64,000 bases of DNA from Paenibacillus herberti (GTDB taxonomy: Bacteria; Bacillota; Bacilli; Paenibacillales; Paenibacillaceae): positions 2,148,063 to 2,212,062 of the forward strand of contig NZ_NMUQ01000001.1 in assembly GCF_002233675.1 (NCBI RefSeq), read 5' to 3'. The notes below the pieces were generated by a model. That model worked only from the letters and a program-made list of their open reading frames with translations. It was not told the origin of the DNA and did no database searches. The position numbers and the translations under genes are program-made. Positions 52,546 to 62,180 of the stretch are shown here, piece after piece (the stretch's first letter is position 1; each line of letters begins with the position of its first letter).

Positions 52546-54066
52546 TTACGTCAAATTCTCCATTTTTTGAGACGTACCGTTCTCCCGGTATTGCGTCGGA
52601 GTCACATCAAAACGTTTGCGGAAAAGCGTACTGAAATACTTGGAGCTCGTATAACCAACCGAAGCGCAAACCTCGCCCATCTTCATATCCGTCTCCAGCA
52701 ACATGCGCCTGGCTTCACTAAGCCGGACCTCCGTGACGTAATCGATAAACTTTTGACCGGTCGATTCCTTGAACAGCTCACTCAAATAAGTTGCGTTCAA
52801 ATATACATTTGAGGCGACCTGCTCCAACGTAAAATCAGGATTGGCAAATTCGGTTCTAATGATCTCTTTTACTTTTCCAATGACTTTACGATCTTCCGGA
52901 GCATGCGGTTGAAGCAGCGCAATCCGCTCGATGAATTTCTCCATTTCCTGAGGCAGGATGATGGGATCATAAGCAAAAACCATCCGGCTCGTCAGCTCGT
53001 CGGTAGCAGGTTGCATCTGCTTCAACAGCTTCGACTTCAGTCGATGAGCTTGTGGTCCGGCAAAAAATGCGATCAGCCGAAAAATTCCGCGCAAGCTCTG
53101 GAACGGCTCCATCCCTCTCCAAACTTCCATGCCTTTGCGAAGCACGGTTACGGTTCCTGCCAGATCGTTCATCTCCAGCGCAACCGTCAGCCGGGATAAA
53201 CGATCCATTTCTTCTACGGACATACTCTCGCCATCTAAAATGCTTCGCAGCAATCGTTCCTGAACTTTACGGAACATTAACGGCAATTCCGAAGGATCCG
53301 CGACGGGATCGGAGCAAGCGATCAACAAGCCTTCCCCCGTCAGCCCCTCTCCAGCGGAAGGAGGAGACTGCTCAAGACGTTCACCAACCAGGAACAGCAG
53401 GTCACATGCCTTGGCCAGCGGCACAATGGCCCATTTGCGGATATCAGCTCCGGAAAGTTTCAGTTCATCGACATTTCCGCTGGCGCGGGCATGACGCTCT
53501 TCCTGATCCCGTCCTTTGCTACCCGTGTCACTTTTGACGTACATCATCATTCGAAGCTGGTAGCTAAGTCCATGCCCAAGATGGCCCTCACTGGCCAAAA
53601 GATCACGCAGCGTTTGCAGCGCTTGTTCTTCCCCGGCAACTACCCATTCCGATAAAGCTTGCACGAGCATTCGGCTGCTTTGCCAATTCCGCTTGGCGAT
53701 TTTCTCTCCAACCTTAACGATTGACTCCTTCAGTTCATCACGTTGCACAGGTTTGAGCAAATATTCGCTCACTCCGCTGCGCAGGGCGGATTGGATATAC
53801 TCAAAACGATCGTAGCCGGTCAACATGATGATCTCCGTATCCGGCTTCAGCTTATCCAGCTTACTCGCCAGCACCAATCCGCTCTCGCCGGGCATTCCAA
53901 TATCAAGAAGAACAAGATCAGGATCCAGCACCTGAATTGCCTCCCAAGCGCTCTCCGCATCCGGGCAGGCGCCTGCAACCTCCCATTCAGGGAGCAGTCG
54001 AGGGATCATTTCCGATAACCCCGCTCGGATCATTTCCTCGTCATCCACAATCAGAACTCTAGGCAT
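52546..54066 (-). CDS. YesN-type response regulator (receiver + AraC), discoidin regulon
   Basis: 506 residues from ATG 54066 (AAAGGAG ten bases upstream; ATG 54075 lies too close to it). Receiver domain about 1-120 with phospho-acceptor Asp in DLVLLDIGMPGESG and Lys in YLLKPV. A long central region of about 280 residues carries no recognised domain. The AraC-type DNA-binding domain sits at the C-terminus (YLNATYLSELFKESTGQKF and VGYTSSKYFSTLFRKRF). It overlaps the stop of its kinase gene by eight bases. It closes the permease-kinase operon and is the best candidate to bind the motif shared by four promoters. Confidence 0.92.
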   Translation of the reverse strand: MPRVLIVDDEEMIRAGLSEMIPRLLPEWEVAGACPDAESAWEAIQVLDPDLVLLDIGMPGESGLVLASKLDKLKPDTEIIMLTGYDRFEYIQSALRSGVSEYLLKPVQRDELKESIVKVGEKIAKRNWQSSRMLVQALSEWVVAGEEQALQTLRDLLASEGHLGHGLSYQLRMMMYVKSDTGSKGRDQEERHARASGNVDELKLSGADIRKWAIVPLAKACDLLFLVGERLEQSPPSAGEGLTGEGLLIACSDPVADPSELPLMFRKVQERLLRSILDGESMSVEEMDRLSRLTVALEMNDLAGTVTVLRKGMEVWRGMEPFQSLRGIFRLIAFFAGPQAHRLKSKLLKQMQPATDELTSRMVFAYDPIILPQEMEKFIERIALLQPHAPEDRKVIGKVKEIIRTEFANPDFTLEQVASNVYLNATYLSELFKESTGQKFIDYVTEVRLSEARRMLLETDMKMGEVCASVGYTSSKYFSTLFRKRFDVTPTQYRENGTSQKMENLT

Positions 54067-55852
54067 TGGCTCCATGCTCCTTTGTGATTGCGTTCAAGTG
54101 GATAGCTACCTGGGTGCCCCCGCCTGCAAGATTCTCAATCTTCAAGCCATAACTGTCGCCACACAAAAACATGATGCGCCGATGAACATTAAGTAAACCG
54201 ATATGATCGCCGTCCTCCAGTTCCTCCATCGCTGTATTTCTGAGCCGTTGGCGCAACCAAACCAGACGTTCTTCGGTAATACCGATCCCGTTGTCCTCCA
54301 CGTAAAGGGTCAAATTCTCATCCCTATCAACCGTGGCTCGGATACGAATCCAGCCATCCTGCTTGGCCGTCACTCGCCCGTGTACAATCGAATTTTCGAT
54401 TAACGGTTGGATAATCCACTGTGGAATTTCGGTCAGCATAAGTGGCTCGGGAATTTCGATCAAGATGGATAAATGCGGGAAACGGATCATCTGCAGTCGC
54501 ATGTATACATTGACATATTCCATCTCGCGGAACATCGGAACGCTCTCCGCCTCAGAGCGCAGCGAAAGTCGGAACAGCTTGCCGAGCAGCGACACCATAT
54601 CCGCTACTTCGTAATCACCGTTCATCTCCGCCCTCATATTGATTGATGCTAGAGTATTGTACAGAAAATGAGGATTAATCTGACTTCTCAACACTTGAAC
54701 CTGTGCCTGCTGCCGATAGATCTTCATATGCAGAACGTTGTTGACCAACTCATTGATTTTGGCCACCATTGCATTGAAGGAACGACCGAGCTGGTTCATC
54801 TCGTCGTTGGAGCGAGCCTGAAACATCACATTGTAGTCGCCCAGTTCCACACGAAACATCAACCTTTTCAGTTCCTTGAGCGGGCGGATGATCGTAGTCG
54901 TCAGCAGTGCCGACAACGTAATCGACAAGAGCAGCAAAACAGCGGCTGAAATCCAAAGCAAATTGCGCAGCAGCTCAAGCTCATTGGAAAGCTTGCTCAC
55001 TTCAATCGTGTTGACAATGGTCCAATTGGATAATGAGGATCGGACGTAGTGAACCATCGTTTGCGTGCCGTAAACCTCGTCCGTGTAATACCCATAAGCT
55101 GGGCCTGATTTTAAAGGGAATTCCTCCAATATTCGCTCCTGATCGGGATGATATACGATCTTCCCCGTCTCATCGAGAACGAATAGCGTTCCGGCAGATG
55201 GGCTTTTGGAGTTGTCCGTCATTTCGGCTAATCCTTTAAGTGAAAAATCGAGCAACAGCACGCCGTAAGACTTGCGGTTGCTCACATTCACAATGCTTCT
55301 GGCATAGGAGAATACATACTCATCCTCCGGCTTCGCTGCCAGCTTATAAGGTGGAATGAGCATGCCTTCTCCGTCCATTTGCAGGACACGCTTGTACCAA
55401 TCCTCTTGCGCAAATCCCGAGTGATCAACCCAATTACCTGTTCCATACTGCGAATACAGCACTTCACCATCGGCGATCCAGTAGGCGCCATCCAAGTCGG
55501 AAAACGGAATAGCGAGTACAATATTGCGCAGCGCACGATCGATCATCACTTTTTCGCGGAATGTATCCGATGGGGTACGCGGCTCGAGTTGTCCGCCAAT
55601 ATCGTCCTGAACATCCAGATAAAACGTGGAAGCCATCCGGTCGATTTGCTGGATGTACGTATCTAAGTTTTTGCTGACCTGATCGGACAGGCTCAGTCCG
55701 TACTCTCCGACCTTTTTTTGCAAATTCTTATTATAATGCTGATATCCCAGTAGCGTAAGCGCTATGACCGGGATGATGATCGTAATCGAATAAGCCGAAA
55801 TCAACTTGGCATTGAGATTCCATTCCCGAAACCAAAAGGTTCTCAGCTTCAA
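54059..55852 (-). CDS. YesM-type sensor histidine kinase, discoidin regulon
   Basis: 597 residues from a TTG start with CAGGAGG nine bases upstream; the open frame extends to 55903 without a ribosome site. Helix 1 (ISAYSITIIIPVIALTLLGY), a dCache-like extracellular sensor of about 270 residues (YGVLLLDFSLKGLAEM), helix 2 (LLWISAAVLLLLSITLSALL), HAMP, then the His_kinase domain with phospho-acceptor His in SQINPHFLYNTL and an HATPase domain (VEDNGIGI, near-terminal HIGLLNVHRRI). It is the third gene of the operon that begins with the sugar permeases, 68 bases after the MalG-like one. Confidence 0.93.
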   Translation of the reverse strand: MKLRTFWFREWNLNAKLISAYSITIIIPVIALTLLGYQHYNKNLQKKVGEYGLSLSDQVSKNLDTYIQQIDRMASTFYLDVQDDIGGQLEPRTPSDTFREKVMIDRALRNIVLAIPFSDLDGAYWIADGEVLYSQYGTGNWVDHSGFAQEDWYKRVLQMDGEGMLIPPYKLAAKPEDEYVFSYARSIVNVSNRKSYGVLLLDFSLKGLAEMTDNSKSPSAGTLFVLDETGKIVYHPDQERILEEFPLKSGPAYGYYTDEVYGTQTMVHYVRSSLSNWTIVNTIEVSKLSNELELLRNLLWISAAVLLLLSITLSALLTTTIIRPLKELKRLMFRVELGDYNVMFQARSNDEMNQLGRSFNAMVAKINELVNNVLHMKIYRQQAQVQVLRSQINPHFLYNTLASINMRAEMNGDYEVADMVSLLGKLFRLSLRSEAESVPMFREMEYVNVYMRLQMIRFPHLSILIEIPEPLMLTEIPQWIIQPLIENSIVHGRVTAKQDGWIRIRATVDRDENLTLYVEDNGIGITEERLVWLRQRLRNTAMEELEDGDHIGLLNVHRRIMFLCGDSYGLKIENLAGGGTQVAIHLNAITKEHGANA

Positions 55853-55920
55853 CTTAGCAGCCCTCCTGAGCCTGGAGCAATACGAATACGATAGGGTAAA
55901 CAAGTTGCGGCGGCGGCTGC

Positions 55921-56748
55921 TTAACCTTTCACAGAGCCAGCGGCAATACCTTTAATAATATATTTTTGCAGGAATAGGTAAACAAGGAGAAGCGGAATAA
56001 CGGATAATACCATGCCAGGGAAAAGCAGAGACCAATTCGTCACATGTTCACCGACAAAGGTGTACAGCTCAATCGTAATCGTCCGCATACTTTTATCGGA
56101 AAGAAACAGCAATGGAATGAGGAATTCATTCCACGTACTTAGCGAGCAGAGCACCGCAACCGTGGCCGTTGCTGGCTTGATAATCGGGAACACAGCAACC
56201 CAGTACGCCCGGAACTTGGAGCATCCGTCGATCCAAGCCGCTTCCTCCAGCTCTTTAGACGTCGTTTTCAAAAAGCCGGTGAACAAAAACACCGTAAGCG
56301 GTAAATTGATCGCCGTATAAATCAAAACTGCGCCATGATAAGTATTGACCAAATGAAGTGTATTGACGAATCGATACAAAGGAATCATCGCAAGCTGGAA
56401 CGGCACCATAATGCCCGCAGTAAAATAAATATATAAAAAATTATACGTTTTGCCTGTTTTTCTAGCAAGCGGGTATGCCGCTAACGAGCCTAATATAATC
56501 AGTACAAAAACAGAGGAAACAGTAATGAACAGCGTGTTCGCGAGTACGAACGGGAAGCGCATCATCTTCCATGTATCCGCATAGTTTTGGAAGTTCAGGC
56601 TGCCGGGCAACGAAAGCGGGAAACCTGCCATTTCCTCCGGTGTTTTGAATGTCATGGACACGACAAAGTAAAGCGGGATTATGAATAAAACGGCGAGCGC
56701 AATCATGACTATTTCCAATAAAACCTGGCGACCAGTCCTCTCTCTCAT
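55921..56748 (-). CDS. CUT1-type sugar ABC permease (MalG-like)
   Basis: 275 residues with six membrane helices and the EAA docking loop (LEEAAWIDGCSKFRAYWVAVFP), ending KYIIKGIAAGSVKG as MalG-type permeases do. The start codon abuts the stop of the partner permease (TAAATG). The binding protein is probably the one at 48146, on a separate transcript with the same promoter motif. An MsmX-like ATPase must be supplied from elsewhere. Confidence 0.94.
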   Translation of the reverse strand: MRERTGRQVLLEIVMIALAVLFIIPLYFVVSMTFKTPEEMAGFPLSLPGSLNFQNYADTWKMMRFPFVLANTLFITVSSVFVLIILGSLAAYPLARKTGKTYNFLYIYFTAGIMVPFQLAMIPLYRFVNTLHLVNTYHGAVLIYTAINLPLTVFLFTGFLKTTSKELEEAAWIDGCSKFRAYWVAVFPIIKPATATVAVLCSLSTWNEFLIPLLFLSDKSMRTITIELYTFVGEHVTNWSLLFPGMVLSVIPLLLVYLFLQKYIIKGIAAGSVKG

Positions 56749-57639
56749 TTACGCCCCTACCTCTCTTCTGCGAAGTACAACAATCTGTAAGAACGAGATG
56801 ATCAAAATAATGAAGAACATGACGACTCCAATCGCTGTACCGTAACCAAAGCTGCTTTCACTGAATGCCTTTTGGTACAGCAGCGTCGTAACGGTTTCCG
56901 TTGCATGATACGGTCCGCCCTTCGTCGTTACATAAATGATGTCAAAAGCTTTCAGCGAGCCAATGCTGGCCAGCACCACATTAATCGTTAGGGACGGAGC
57001 CATAAGCGGGAATGTAATGGCCGTGAATTTACGCCAGCCACCGGCACCGTCGATATCTGCTGCTTCATAATAATCTGCTGGTATCGTTTGGAGGTTGGCG
57101 ACAAAGATGACCATCGAGTAACCGACATACTGCCATAACACGATGACAACGAGAGAGTACAGCGCATACTTAGGGTCGCCTAACCATGACTGCTGCCAGG
57201 CGGTGAGCCCTAATTTGCCTAGCAATACATTGAGAAGTCCATTCGGCTGAAAAATGTACGACCAGGTGTAACCCACGACGAGCGGACTGAGAATGGCTGG
57301 AACAAAAAAGGCGGCGCGCAGCATCGATTTGGTCTTGATTTTGGAATCAAGTGCAAGCGCCAAAGGAATAGCCAAGCCATTTTGGAAAATGACGATGAAC
57401 AAAGTAAACCAGAACGTATTGCGCAGCGCGTTGAGGAAATCCTCGTCCGATGTAAGTTCAATGAAGTTTCGCAAACCGACAAAGTCCATCGTTTTGTACA
57501 AGCCATTCCAGTTCGTCATACTGTAGTAGAAGCTGGTAATGACCGGCCCTAGAAATATGATCGTATAGATCAGGAATGCCGGCGCGATAAACGCTGCCCA
57601 AACCAGATGCTCTTTTTTCGCGAGCGACCATTTCTGCAT
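56749..57639 (-). CDS. CUT1-type sugar ABC permease (MalF-like)
   Basis: 296 residues with six membrane helices and the EAA loop YYEAADIDGAGGWRKFTAITFPLM. GGGGAGAAGG precedes the ATG. First gene of a four-gene operon: permease, permease, YesM-type kinase, YesN-type regulator. Its promoter contains the regulon motif with the most perfect dyad in the window (57721-57751). Confidence 0.94.
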   Translation of the reverse strand: MQKWSLAKKEHLVWAAFIAPAFLIYTIIFLGPVITSFYYSMTNWNGLYKTMDFVGLRNFIELTSDEDFLNALRNTFWFTLFIVIFQNGLAIPLALALDSKIKTKSMLRAAFFVPAILSPLVVGYTWSYIFQPNGLLNVLLGKLGLTAWQQSWLGDPKYALYSLVVIVLWQYVGYSMVIFVANLQTIPADYYEAADIDGAGGWRKFTAITFPLMAPSLTINVVLASIGSLKAFDIIYVTTKGGPYHATETVTTLLYQKAFSESSFGYGTAIGVVMFFIILIISFLQIVVLRRREVGA

Positions 57640-57699
57640 AATACCTTCTCCCCTTATCCAAAAACATGTTGCGCAGCATTAATTGCAGCGAATATGTTT

Positions 57700-57763
57700 A
57701 GCATACAGGGGGCGGAAAGGAATCAAAATGATGCAAAATTCATTTTGATTCTTTTTTTTTCGG
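57700..57763 (-). promoter_or_regulatory. Promoter of the permease-YesMN operon with regulon motif
   Basis: Regulon motif at 57763-57727 (core GAATTT 57741-57736), then 30 bp, then the -10-like box TATGCT (57705-57700). Perfect 11-bp arms AATCAAAATGA / TCATTTTGATT with an 8-base spacer span 57721-57750. Confidence 0.65.
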
Positions 57764-57777
57764 GTTTTCTAGAATGC

Positions 57778-57812
57778 AAAAAGGACGATGCAGTGATTAA
57801 ACTGCGTCGTCC
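57778..57812 (-). terminator. Terminator of the second YesMN operon
   Basis: On the minus strand GGACGACGCAG / CTGCATCGTCC forms an 11-bp stem with one mismatch, followed by TTTTTG. It separates the operon ending at 57828 from the promoter at 57700-57763. Confidence 0.9.
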
Positions 57813-57827
57813 CTATTATGGTCAAAG

Positions 57828-58616
57828 TTAATCAACGTACAGCCCGCTGCGGAATTGATTAGGCGAAAAGCGATATACGTTTTTGAAGGCTCGTGAGAAG
57901 TGATGAGCATTGTCATAACCGACACTCTCGGCGACTTCCTTCACCCGTTGGGTAGGGTCTCGCAGCAATCGGCAGGCCTCTTCCATGCGAATTTTGGTCA
58001 AAAACGATGTAAACGTCATACCCGTTTCTTTTTTGAATAAGGAGCTGAAGTAAGAGTAATTCATGGAGTATCGGTTAGCCACTTCCGCCAGCTGTAGATT
58101 AGTCCGGTAATTTTGCCTGATATAGGCTTTAGCAAGATCGATAACCGAGCGGCCCTCCCCAACCTTTTGCCGAACCTCCTGCTTGGATGAGATGATCTCC
58201 TCGATCACGGCAACAGGTACTGACTCCTCCATTTCTTCACTCTCAAAATGCTCCATAACAAGCTGCAGCTGATCACTAAGATCGAGGAAGCTAACTGGCT
58301 TCAGCAAATAATCAGATGCCCCATACTTAAACGCCTCTCTGACATACTCATAGTCTCCATAGCCGCTTAATATGATGAACTTGATAGAGGGTCGCTCTTT
58401 GGAAAGGCTTTTAAGCAGCGTGATACCGTCCATTTTGGGCATTTTGATATCGGTGATAATAATATCAGGCGGAGCCGCATTCACGAGATCCATCGCTTCT
58501 CGCCCATCATGCGCAATCCGGATTCCCCGAATATCTGAACGGTTCATTCGTATAATCTTGGATCGGATTCCTTCACAGATCAGGGGCTCGTCATCTACGA
58601 TTAATAGATTATACAT
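57828..58616 (-). CDS. YesN-type response regulator (receiver + AraC), second system
   Basis: 262 residues. Receiver domain (about 1-120) with phospho-acceptor Asp in DIIITDIKMPKMDG and Lys in YLLKPV. The AraC DNA-binding domain follows almost directly (about 160-260), with YSMNYSYFSSLFKKETGMTF and VGYDNAHHFSRAFKNVY. It is much shorter than the 506-residue regulator at 52546 because the central region is missing. The ATG (GGAGGAG upstream) overlaps the kinase stop by eight bases. It probably controls the upstream sugar-uptake genes of its own operon. Confidence 0.94.
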   Translation of the reverse strand: MYNLLIVDDEPLICEGIRSKIIRMNRSDIRGIRIAHDGREAMDLVNAAPPDIIITDIKMPKMDGITLLKSLSKERPSIKFIILSGYGDYEYVREAFKYGASDYLLKPVSFLDLSDQLQLVMEHFESEEMEESVPVAVIEEIISSKQEVRQKVGEGRSVIDLAKAYIRQNYRTNLQLAEVANRYSMNYSYFSSLFKKETGMTFTSFLTKIRMEEACRLLRDPTQRVKEVAESVGYDNAHHFSRAFKNVYRFSPNQFRSGLYVD

Positions 58617-60372
58617 CGCGCAGCTCCTCCTCCTGAATAGGGATCGTTACCGTAGCTTTCGTATAACGCCCCTCTGTGCTTTCCATTACGAGGCGATACT
58701 GTACACCATAAAAGAGACATAACCGCTCGTTAATATTTTTCAAGCCGATATGTTCAGAATGCTCCCAGGTGCCGCTCTGCTGCTGTTGATCGAACATCCG
58801 ATTCATTTCTGCCAAACGGTCGGCCGAAATCCCGATCCCATCGTCCCATACAGCGATCTGCAGCGCGGCATTTTCCAAGAGGGATGCCTCAATTATGACC
58901 GTCAACGTATCGCGACTCCCAAAGCCATGTTTAACGCTGTTTTCGACGAGTGGCTGCAAAATAAACTTAATCATTCGACAGGTGTTCAGCGACGAAGGCA
59001 CTTGAATATTCATCTGCAAGCGGTCTCCGTACTTCATCTGCTGCAAGTTTACGTATCGTTTCAAATGGTCGATTTCATATCCGAGCATCGCGAATTTGGA
59101 ATCGCCTTCAATTTTGTAGCGCAGGATTTTGCCGAAATCGGAGAAAGCCTCCGACACCTCGTACTGACCGGCTAGTTCCATTCTCGCACTGAAAATATCG
59201 ATCGTATTGTAAATAAAATGAGGATTGATCTGATATTGCAGCGCCTTCAATTGAACATCCTTGTGAACGACTTCCCGTTGGATGCCTTCTTTCATTAACA
59301 GATTGATTTTGGACAGCAAAATATTGAACTTCTCCGTAATGACGCCAAATTCGTCCTGACGCTTAGGGGAAGGCAGCGGTTGAAAGCCGCTCTCGATCGA
59401 TTCGGTCATCGTCAGAATATTGCGCTTGATCAGCCGAAATACTTGCTTGATAACGGTATAAAACAACAGTAGGGAGAGGGCGCTGATGCCGATAATCGCC
59501 ATCGTTGTGCCAAGCAGCTGAGAACTCGTTACCGAAGCTTTCGGCACTGCAATACCGATTATTGTGCCAAGTGAAGTCAGCGGCTCATAAACGACAACCT
59601 CTCCATTTTTCTGAAATGAACCACCTGTATCGCTGCGGATGTTTGTTATCCGTTCTTGCTTAATCGAGTCGTCCGTCTTTTTCTGTTGCAAAAACAGGCC
59701 CTTCGCCGGATCAAACACAAAAGCATCCGTTCCATCAGGAGATTCGCTCAGAAAGGAATATAAGTCCTTTTGCAGCACCTCAATGCTGGTCAAACCTAAA
59801 TATTGGCCATTGGTGTTATGGATTTTCTGGATATAGGTATACTTCACAGCCGACGAACCTTGTTTAGAGTTGCTATCGCTCCGATACCATAAGCTATTTT
59901 TGCCTGAACGCAGAAAATCCTGGTACCACTTCTCTTTTTGAATATAAGTGTCATGCCAGATCGAGTCGAAACCTTCCGGGATCGTATAATTGGTCAAATA
60001 CAAACTGACATCAAGTCTAATGTATTGAATCAATACCGTGTTGTAATACGTTCCGTATTTAACGAGGGGGACGATTTCTCGCGCATAAGCGTTGATTGAA
60101 TCTCCGCCCGGTTGAAACGGATCGGCGAGGAAGGATTGAAGTCTTGAGTTATACGCGATACTATCGCTGACACTCTCGACGATGTTAATTTTACTCGTAA
60201 CATTAGATTGGAGCTGTGACAGAACCATCTTGGAAGTGTTGATCGTCTGCTGCGTAAGATGCTTCTGAGTCTGATCGAAGAAGTATCCGCACAGCAGCGC
60301 TGTCGGCAAAAGGATCAGAAATATGAAGGCGTAGGTGACTTTTGCTTTGATGCTCAGCTGCCTCTTCATCAT
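58609..60372 (-). CDS. YesM-type sensor histidine kinase, second system
   Basis: 587 residues. Helix 1 (AKVTYAFIFLILLPTALLCGYFF), an extracellular dCache-like sensor (about 35-285), helix 2 (TMAIIGISALSLLLFYTVI), HAMP-like linker, His_kinase domain with phospho-acceptor His in YQINPHFIYNTIDIF, and an HATPase domain (VWDDGIGI, HIGLKNINERL). GGAGG precedes the ATG. It follows the DUF4091 gene by 33 bases in one operon with the 62226 binding protein, so its ligand is likely the same sugar or the loaded binding protein. Confidence 0.94.
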   Translation of the reverse strand: MMKRQLSIKAKVTYAFIFLILLPTALLCGYFFDQTQKHLTQQTINTSKMVLSQLQSNVTSKINIVESVSDSIAYNSRLQSFLADPFQPGGDSINAYAREIVPLVKYGTYYNTVLIQYIRLDVSLYLTNYTIPEGFDSIWHDTYIQKEKWYQDFLRSGKNSLWYRSDSNSKQGSSAVKYTYIQKIHNTNGQYLGLTSIEVLQKDLYSFLSESPDGTDAFVFDPAKGLFLQQKKTDDSIKQERITNIRSDTGGSFQKNGEVVVYEPLTSLGTIIGIAVPKASVTSSQLLGTTMAIIGISALSLLLFYTVIKQVFRLIKRNILTMTESIESGFQPLPSPKRQDEFGVITEKFNILLSKINLLMKEGIQREVVHKDVQLKALQYQINPHFIYNTIDIFSARMELAGQYEVSEAFSDFGKILRYKIEGDSKFAMLGYEIDHLKRYVNLQQMKYGDRLQMNIQVPSSLNTCRMIKFILQPLVENSVKHGFGSRDTLTVIIEASLLENAALQIAVWDDGIGISADRLAEMNRMFDQQQQSGTWEHSEHIGLKNINERLCLFYGVQYRLVMESTEGRYTKATVTIPIQEEELRDV

Positions 60373-60405
60373 AAAAAGCCTCCAGCCGACAGCGTTAGGG
60401 TGAGC

Positions 60406-62166
60406 TTAAGCGTTAACCAGCATTTCCAACAGTGCTTTTCGAACCGCTTCGTAATCTTCATGTTCATCACTGAACCATGTAGAGAAGCTGTCCCCAGGAG
60501 AGTACAAACCTTGCAGTTTTTCAGCTTTGATAATTTTGCTCCATAACTCGGCAAGCCGCTCTTCGGCATCGTTGCAGCGGTCCTTTACCTGAGCGGTTAG
60601 TTCAAACTCCTGTATGCCTCTTCGTAAATTCATATAACGCAAAGTAAGTAGCGGTCTGCCATCATTGCCCGGATAAACAAAATTGGTATCTCCTGCGCTG
60701 AAAAACGGATATTTATAGCGAATCCGTTCACGCGGGTTGTCCGGCCAAACGGTATAGTTCCACCGGAGAAACCCGTCAAATCCCATAAAGGCCGTCAAAT
60801 GTGGAATCAAGCGACTCTCTAATAGATGAGAGTTAATGAACGTATTGGGATAAGCAATATCGCAAGCGACATACCACATCGGATTATCTACTTTGAGCTC
60901 CTTGAAATCATCCAAATGCTTGAATAGGCAGCCCGCTGAGACAACCGAGTTCCGGGCTTGTTCGGGCGCTTCAAGAATGGGCTCCATATGGCCATAGCAA
61001 GTTTTGAACTGGAATCCAGGAGCGACTACGGCAAACAGTTCGCGCACGGCCCGATATGCCTCAGGATCACTCGGCTCGTCTGTCATAATTCTGACCTCAT
61101 TGAGCCGGCCTGTAGTCCCAAAATAGTTATGCAGCGCAGCGATATACTCCTTGATTTCAGCAGCGGATCGCATATATTTATAACAGCTGTCGTTACGATC
61201 CAGATAACGCACCCGGATTCCATCCGGGTAATCATCCGCGAGCTTGCCGTATCCTTCGGGCTGGTACTGCCATATGCCGGACAAACCGAACAGATCAATG
61301 ACGCCTGTAATGCCATACTTAGCACATAGCTGAATATAACGTTCCATGGGGTTAAAGTCATACGTAAATATTCCTGATTTGGATTTTTCTACCCCAATCA
61401 TACTATACTCGAACAAGTCCGAATAGTAATTCGTTATTCTGAAGCAACCTTGGCCCGACCATGGAATTTCCGAGGCGATAACGGTAACTGATTTCTGTCC
61501 CAATTGGCCCAGACTGGCTACATAGTTTTCCAATACGGCAAAATGCTCATCGCTCCACAGCGCGACCTCATGCTTTCTAGCAATATTGGAACCATGCTGC
61601 CACAGCTCTAATTGGAACGAATACTCCGATGGTTCCGGAACAACAACGTTAATCACCTCAAGCTCCACCGTAAGCGATGCTACCTTTCTTTCATCCTCGA
61701 ACATCGTCTGCTCAAAAATATGAACATTTCCTTTGTAAAGACCAGGGGAAACTTCTTCGGGAATCCGCAGCTCACACCATACCGATCGCTTCAGCCGATC
61801 CATCACATGGATCACTTCATCGTTTAGAAGAATATCCGCTTTGTGGATTCCGTCGTCATCCTCCACCATTCCAATTGGGTTCATGCTGTAGGTCAGCCCG
61901 TCCATGTCGTCCATTTCGAACGCCAATCGGTAGTTGGGAAGAGCTCCGTACGGAGAAAATGCCGGTCTGCGGCCAACGGATAGAGTATACGGTTCATTCA
62001 CTTGCAGCAGCACCTGAAAAGCCGCCCAGTCCCGTCTGCCCGTCGTCAAGCGGATTGTCTTCTGCGCAAATAATGGGTCGTTCCCCGTCATCACTCTATC
62101 AAAAGAATCCGGTACGCCCTCTTTCAGCTTAAAACTTTCCGATTGCAATCCGCATTGTATGGTCAT
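60406..62166 (-). CDS. DUF4091 glycoside-hydrolase-like protein (GH123-related)
   Basis: 586 residues from ATG 62166 with AAGGAGACGACG before it; a longer frame runs into the preceding gene. No signal peptide, so cytoplasmic. A beta-sandwich N-terminal part (about 1-190) carries VKRSVWCELRIPEEVSPGLYKGN-type sequence. A TIM barrel follows, with the putative acid/base pair in RIMTDEPSDPE. The DUF4091 region (about 430-585) has GFDGFLRWNYTVWP, GDTNFVYPG and LRRGIQEFELT. GH123 enzymes are N-acetylgalactosaminidases, but family relatives vary, so the substrate is open. It is encoded between a sugar-binding lipoprotein and a YesMN pair. Confidence 0.85.
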   Translation of the reverse strand: MTIQCGLQSESFKLKEGVPDSFDRVMTGNDPLFAQKTIRLTTGRRDWAAFQVLLQVNEPYTLSVGRRPAFSPYGALPNYRLAFEMDDMDGLTYSMNPIGMVEDDDGIHKADILLNDEVIHVMDRLKRSVWCELRIPEEVSPGLYKGNVHIFEQTMFEDERKVASLTVELEVINVVVPEPSEYSFQLELWQHGSNIARKHEVALWSDEHFAVLENYVASLGQLGQKSVTVIASEIPWSGQGCFRITNYYSDLFEYSMIGVEKSKSGIFTYDFNPMERYIQLCAKYGITGVIDLFGLSGIWQYQPEGYGKLADDYPDGIRVRYLDRNDSCYKYMRSAAEIKEYIAALHNYFGTTGRLNEVRIMTDEPSDPEAYRAVRELFAVVAPGFQFKTCYGHMEPILEAPEQARNSVVSAGCLFKHLDDFKELKVDNPMWYVACDIAYPNTFINSHLLESRLIPHLTAFMGFDGFLRWNYTVWPDNPRERIRYKYPFFSAGDTNFVYPGNDGRPLLTLRYMNLRRGIQEFELTAQVKDRCNDAEERLAELWSKIIKAEKLQGLYSPGDSFSTWFSDEHEDYEAVRKALLEMLVNA

Positions 62167-62180
62167 CGTCGTCTCCTTGA

